Assembly: GCA_031771865.1 (NCBI GenBank)
Contig: JASISA010000022.1
Location: forward strand, 2,232,001 to 2,296,000
Source of the DNA: Nothophaeocryptopus gaeumannii
Lineage: Eukaryota > Ascomycota > Dothideomycetes > Mycosphaerellales > Mycosphaerellaceae
Reading direction: 5' to 3'
DNA: 64,000 nt
Made by a program: the position numbers and the translations under genes. The notes under the pieces are model-generated. The model saw only the letters and a list, made by a program, of their open reading frames with translations. It was not told the origin of the DNA and ran no database searches. Below, piece after piece: positions 63,623 through 64,000 of the stretch. The stretch's first letter is position 1. Each line of letters begins with the position of its first letter.

Positions 63623-64000
63623 ATGTTCAACCCATTCGACAGACGCGCCAAAACAGCACCGTCGTCCTACCCACGCATTCTCTTCCACGGGATACGATGT
63701 GCTCAGCTACTATCGAGCTTGATCGTGGGCGCGATCATGTCCTACTTCATCTGGCATTTGACACATGATCATTGGAGCACACCATGGACATTCATCTGGG
63801 TAAGACTGGGCAACGATACACTGCGATTTGCAGGCTTCGCGCAGGGCGGGAGCTGTCAAGCTGTGCAAGATGCGAGTGGACATTGTGTGCTGACGGAAAC
63901 TGGCAGTTGACATCCGCGTCGCTCTTCTCGATTACCGCGCTCATGGTTACAATCATCCTACATTGCTGCGTCGGCCTTAATCCAAGGTTCAATTTGGCCT
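63623..64000 (+). CDS. MARVEL-like integral membrane protein, truncated by the window edge
   Basis: Exon 1 (63623-63799) and the start of exon 2 (63907 onward) are joined over a 107-nt intron (GTAAGA...TGGCAG). Ninety codons are visible. A hydrophilic start (MFNPFDRRAKTAPSSYPRIL) leads to a first helix (CAQLLSSLIVGAIMSYFIWH), the segment WSTPWTFIW and a second helix (TSASLFSITALMVTIILHCC) followed by LNPRFN. This pattern of a four-helix protein with a short loop and a PWTFIW-like segment is typical of fungal MARVEL-domain proteins of the plasma membrane. The rest lies beyond the window, so the assignment is tentative. Confidence 0.65.

Overview
This 64 kb window is nuclear DNA from a filamentous ascomycete (Pezizomycotina). 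Dothideomycetes such as the Mycosphaerellales is the most likely class, but that placement is inference. The evidence is densely packed single genes on both strands, many short introns (about 45-70 nt, GT..CTGAC/CTAAC..AG), long introns as exceptions, and fungus-specific families: a DASH kinetochore subunit, an FLC/TRP-like channel, a HET-domain protein and an SRF-type Mcm1. There are no operons, rRNA genes or CRISPR arrays.

Layout. 1-8 kb: a doubtful coding relic, an ER FKBP-type prolyl isomerase, a 1022-residue unknown protein and an F-box-like protein. 8-17 kb: housekeeping genes, namely ribosomal protein eL14, NAC alpha, an MPDU1-type PQ-loop protein, a coiled-coil protein with ambiguous splicing, DASH subunit Hsk3, a small membrane/coiled-coil protein, a cryptic spliced gene with no convincing start, and the MADS-box factor Mcm1. 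17-24 kb: a mitochondrial-type hotdog thioesterase, then two adjacent broken genes (SnoaL/NTF2-like with two nonsense codons; cupin with a 1-nt frameshift), then a fungal F-box-like gene. 24-43 kb: an FLC-family membrane protein and an acidic disordered DUF2457-like protein, each followed by about 4 kb of gene-free DNA, then a prolyl-4-hydroxylase-like protein, a two-TM mitochondrial protein and the E3-binding protein of pyruvate dehydrogenase. A short RIP-like AT-rich relic lies at 42.4-43.2 kb. 43-52 kb: a conserved unknown protein, mitoribosomal uS8m with a long internal insertion, and a large disordered basic protein with a KEN box and SPxK sites, then 2.9 kb with little except a tRNA-Ile relic. 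53-64 kb: an ankyrin-repeat protein, two paralogous small secreted Cys-rich proteins (effector-like), an Old-Yellow-Enzyme oxidoreductase, a HET-domain protein and a truncated four-TM membrane gene at the right edge.

The genes do not form one pathway. Local themes are mitochondrial function (thioesterase, two-TM protein, Pdx1, uS8m), cell division/chromatin (Hsk3, the KEN-box protein) and the accessory 53-63 kb block (ankyrin, secreted Cys-rich pair, OYE, HET), which looks like the fast-evolving part. The most interesting novel signals are the tandem secreted pair sharing a Y-[TS]-W-x2-[IV]-[QR]-x-C motif, and the decayed SnoaL/cupin pair. I see no clear undescribed multi-gene system. Exon boundaries were read by eye from splice signals and frame, without transcript data.
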